A stretch of DNA of 32,456 nucleotides from an uncultured Bacilli bacterium (GTDB taxonomy: Bacteria > Bacillota_I > Bacilli_A > RF39 > UBA660): the NCBI GenBank assembly GCA_947625575.1, contig CANQOV010000009.1, positions 1 to 32,456 of the forward strand, in the 5' to 3' direction. This document shows positions 30,997 through 32,456 of this stretch, in pieces; the stretch's first letter is position 1, and every line of letters begins with the position of its first letter. Made by a program: the position numbers and the translations under genes. The notes under the pieces were generated by a model. The model did not search any database. It saw nothing but the letters and a program-made list of their open reading frames with translations, and was not told the DNA's origin.

Positions 30997-31503
30997 TTAC
31001 AACAAAATAAAAGCTATACTATTACAAACAACCGCTATAAAAAACATAACACCAGCAATCAAATCAGTCTTATCTTTTCTTATTTTATAACGACTTAAAA
31101 AAGTAACACAATTATAAGCACATAACAAACTAACAATAGAGGCCATAGACATATTTTTAAAAAATGAAATTAATATTAAAAATATAGAAAATAAAGCCAT
31201 ACCAATAATTCCATATTTCATGGATTTTAAATTTACCAATTCCGATAATTTAATAATATTTTCTTCACTCTTTTTTTCTATATCTTTTTCTTCTATCAAT
31301 TCTCCTGCAAGTATATCATTTACACTTACATCTAATATCTCACTAAGTGGTTTAAGCAAAGACATATCCATTAAACATAATCCTCTTTCCCACTTACTTA
31401 CAGCATTTTTAGTAATACCTAGTTTTTCAGCCAGTTCTTCTTGTGTCAATTCTTTTGACTTCCTTTGTTTAGCAATAAATTTACCAATTTTTTCTTGATC
31501 CAT
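30997..31503 (-). CDS. Membrane-anchored XRE-family regulator
   Basis: This 168-residue protein starts with a Cro/CI-type helix-turn-helix (about residues 5-60, T-Q-E-E-L-A-E-K-L-G-I-T-K-N-A-V-S-K-W-E) and ends in about three to four membrane helices (about 95-165). The start is the ATG at 31503 because AAAGGAGC lies seven to eight bases upstream. The longer frame from a TTG at 31521 would overlap that site. Its first residues (M-D-Q-E-K-I-G-K-F-I) match the regulator at 11064-11918, so the two are relatives with different membrane parts. A perfect palindrome upstream may be its operator. Its targets are unknown. Confidence 0.8.
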   Translation of the reverse strand: MDQEKIGKFIAKQRKSKELTQEELAEKLGITKNAVSKWERGLCLMDMSLLKPLSEILDVSVNDILAGELIEEKDIEKKSEENIIKLSELVNLKSMKYGIIGMALFSIFLILISFFKNMSMASIVSLLCAYNCVTFLSRYKIRKDKTDLIAGVMFFIAVVCNSIAFILL

Positions 31504-31560
31504 ACTTTTAGCTCCTTTCAAGAAGAACTATAACATTTAAACATCATTTTTTAAACATAC

Positions 31561-31576
31561 TAAAAGTTTACTTTTA
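31561..31576. promoter_or_regulatory. Palindrome upstream of the second XRE gene (candidate operator)
   Basis: TAAAAGT-TT-ACTTTTA is a perfect 7+2+7 inverted repeat 58 bases before the XRE start. It contains TAAAAGTT, the complement of the AACTTTTA core found in the palindromes near the first XRE gene. A weak hairpin ending the upstream gene is an alternative. Confidence 0.35.
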
Positions 31577-31618
31577 ATAATTATTTAAATTACTTTGTCA
31601 TCATACTTGTAATTTATT

Positions 31619-32077
31619 TTATAAAAAGGATTCAACAACAAATAATTTATTTTCATTACTATCCCAAAGAATAATGATTTCACTGTTATCATCATGTCTA
31701 TTATACCAATATCTACAATTAGAATAATAAGGATACATTTCTTTTGAAACTTTAATTTCACTTAACCAATTATCTATAACTTCATTATAAATAGAATTTT
31801 TTTCATCAATAGACCAATCAAATATTTTATTTATTTCAGTTTCATCATTTTCTTCGTATGAAAAAACATGATATCTAATTCCATCTCCATGAAAACTTGG
31901 ACCATCATCCACACTATAAACTTCTTTAAACATTTTCTTTGGTAGATTAATATTCCAATTTATTTTTAAAACACTAGAATAATCTGTCAAATTATTATAC
32001 ATAATAATTCCTAATAAGCCACATACAATTATTATAAAAACAATAACAGCAACTAATACTATTCTTCTTTTACTCAT
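31619..32077 (-). CDS. Small membrane-anchored extracytoplasmic protein, unknown function
   Basis: This 152-residue protein has one N-terminal membrane helix (about residues 6-27) preceded by K-R-R, so the remaining 125 residues should lie outside. The outer part is acidic and rich in Tyr and Trp. No family is recognised. GGAGG lies six bases before the ATG. The next minus-strand gene is the XRE regulator, 115 bases on. Confidence 0.6.
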   Translation of the reverse strand: MSKRRIVLVAVIVFIIIVCGLLGIIMYNNLTDYSSVLKINWNINLPKKMFKEVYSVDDGPSFHGDGIRYHVFSYEENDETEINKIFDWSIDEKNSIYNEVIDNWLSEIKVSKEMYPYYSNCRYWYNRHDDNSEIIILWDSNENKLFVVESFL

Positions 32078-32145
32078 AGTTAACCTCCAACAAATTACTA
32101 TTTATTTGACTCATACAAATTGTAATTTGCACTTATTAAAATTGT

Positions 32146-32456
32146 TTAATCCACATTTACACCTTTCTTGAATACTTTTATATCTATGAAATAATAGATA
32201 CCAATTAAAATGATATATAAGCATATTCCTAAAGTCAAAGCTGTTTTTACAATATCAACTGAAAGTGTATTACTATTTGAATTAAATAAATCCATAATAT
32301 TTGGATTAAATAAACCAATGATATAAATAATTAAAACTGATATTACACCAACAAATAGGTAGTTTAAGAAACCATAAATAATTGATTTAGCCATTTTTAA
32401 ATTATTAGATCTATGTCCTAGTAATATACCTGTAAAACCTGCTTGTAATATAGTCG
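32146..32456 (-). CDS. C-terminal part of a multi-pass membrane protein, cut by the window edge
   Basis: The frame ends at 32146 and stays open to the right edge. Reading upstream of the internal ATG at 32394 there is no stop, and the residues continue T-I-L-Q-A-G-F-T-G-I-L-L-G-H-R-S. The visible 103 residues hold two clear helices and a hydrophobic start. The L-G-H-R-S-N-N-L-K-M-A-K segment recalls ABC-2-type permeases, but this is a weak match. It should be treated as a partial gene, not as an 82-residue protein. No ribosome binding site precedes the internal ATG. Confidence 0.65.
   Translation of the reverse strand, partial: TILQAGFTGILLGHRSNNLKMAKSIIYGFLNYLFVGVISVLIIYIIGLFNPNIMDLFNSNSNTLSVDIVKTALTLGICLYIILIGIYYFIDIKVFKKGVNVD

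Noticed and set aside
32146-32394. Complete 82-residue membrane protein
   Set aside because: The frame has no stop upstream of the ATG and runs to the window edge, and the ATG has no ribosome site, so it is a partial gene.

Overview
The window is a very A+T-rich, gene-dense piece of a low-GC Gram-positive (Bacillota/Bacilli-type) chromosome. Strong Shine-Dalgarno sites (GGAGG, AGGAGG), UgtP-like and dlt-like envelope genes and an M26-type surface protease all fit this. TGA is used as a stop (for example the ATGA overlap at 9366-9369), so this is the standard code and not the Mycoplasma code. Host-associated uncultured Bacilli of the gut are the likeliest source, but nothing here fixes the genus. 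Almost every gene lies on the minus strand. The exceptions are acpS and an ABC-F gene with a decayed radical-SAM remnant behind it. No rRNA, tRNA, CRISPR array or intact insertion sequence was seen.

Layout, left to right. 1-5006 (-): a probable fabG-copA-permease-GT2 operon: FabG-like reductase, Cu(I) P-type ATPase, ArsP_2-like permease with a Cys/His-rich loop, and a GtrB-like glycosyltransferase that has lost its DxD aspartates. 5099-5452 (+): holo-ACP synthase. 5444-10877 (-): a five-gene dlt-like operon with an extra PLP decarboxylase, in the order adenylation enzyme, PLP fold-III decarboxylase, carrier protein, MBOAT acyltransferase, SGNH protein. It has a clear promoter, and candidate operators lie between it and a membrane-bound XRE regulator (11064-11918). 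12021-13749 (-): UgtP-like glycolipid glycosyltransferase and a CmpB-like membrane protein. 14014-15770 (+): ABC-F ATPase and a radical-SAM fragment. 15824-17388 (-): three small envelope genes (lipoprotein, membrane protein, double-PepSY protein). 17514-24935 (-): a 2473-residue M26/Zmp-like zinc metalloprotease with both cohesin-like and dockerin-like modules and an in-frame (TA)13 tract between them. 25225-30697 (-): an overlapping operon with a guanylate-kinase-like P-loop kinase, a GT4-GT4-kinase-kinase quadruple fusion and two tandem Nudix hydrolases. 30997-32456 (-): a second membrane-bound XRE regulator, a small anchored protein and the end of a multi-pass membrane protein that runs off the window.

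The best candidate for an undescribed system is the dlt-like operon at 5444-10877. In ordinary dlt systems DltA charges D-Ala onto DltC, and DltB with DltD moves it to teichoic acid outside the cell. Here a decarboxylase of the DAP/ornithine-decarboxylase fold sits between the adenylation and carrier genes, overlapping or nearly touching both. Its active-site motif does not match LysA. The arrangement recalls the ligase-decarboxylase-carrier sets of butirosin biosynthesis (BtrJ/K/I) and exosortase clusters. I infer that it decorates an envelope polymer with a decarboxylated amino-acyl group, such as 4-aminobutyryl, instead of D-alanyl. Two further leads are the repeat-tract switch in the cohesin/dockerin metalloprotease and the quadruple-fusion glycosyltransferase/kinase operon.
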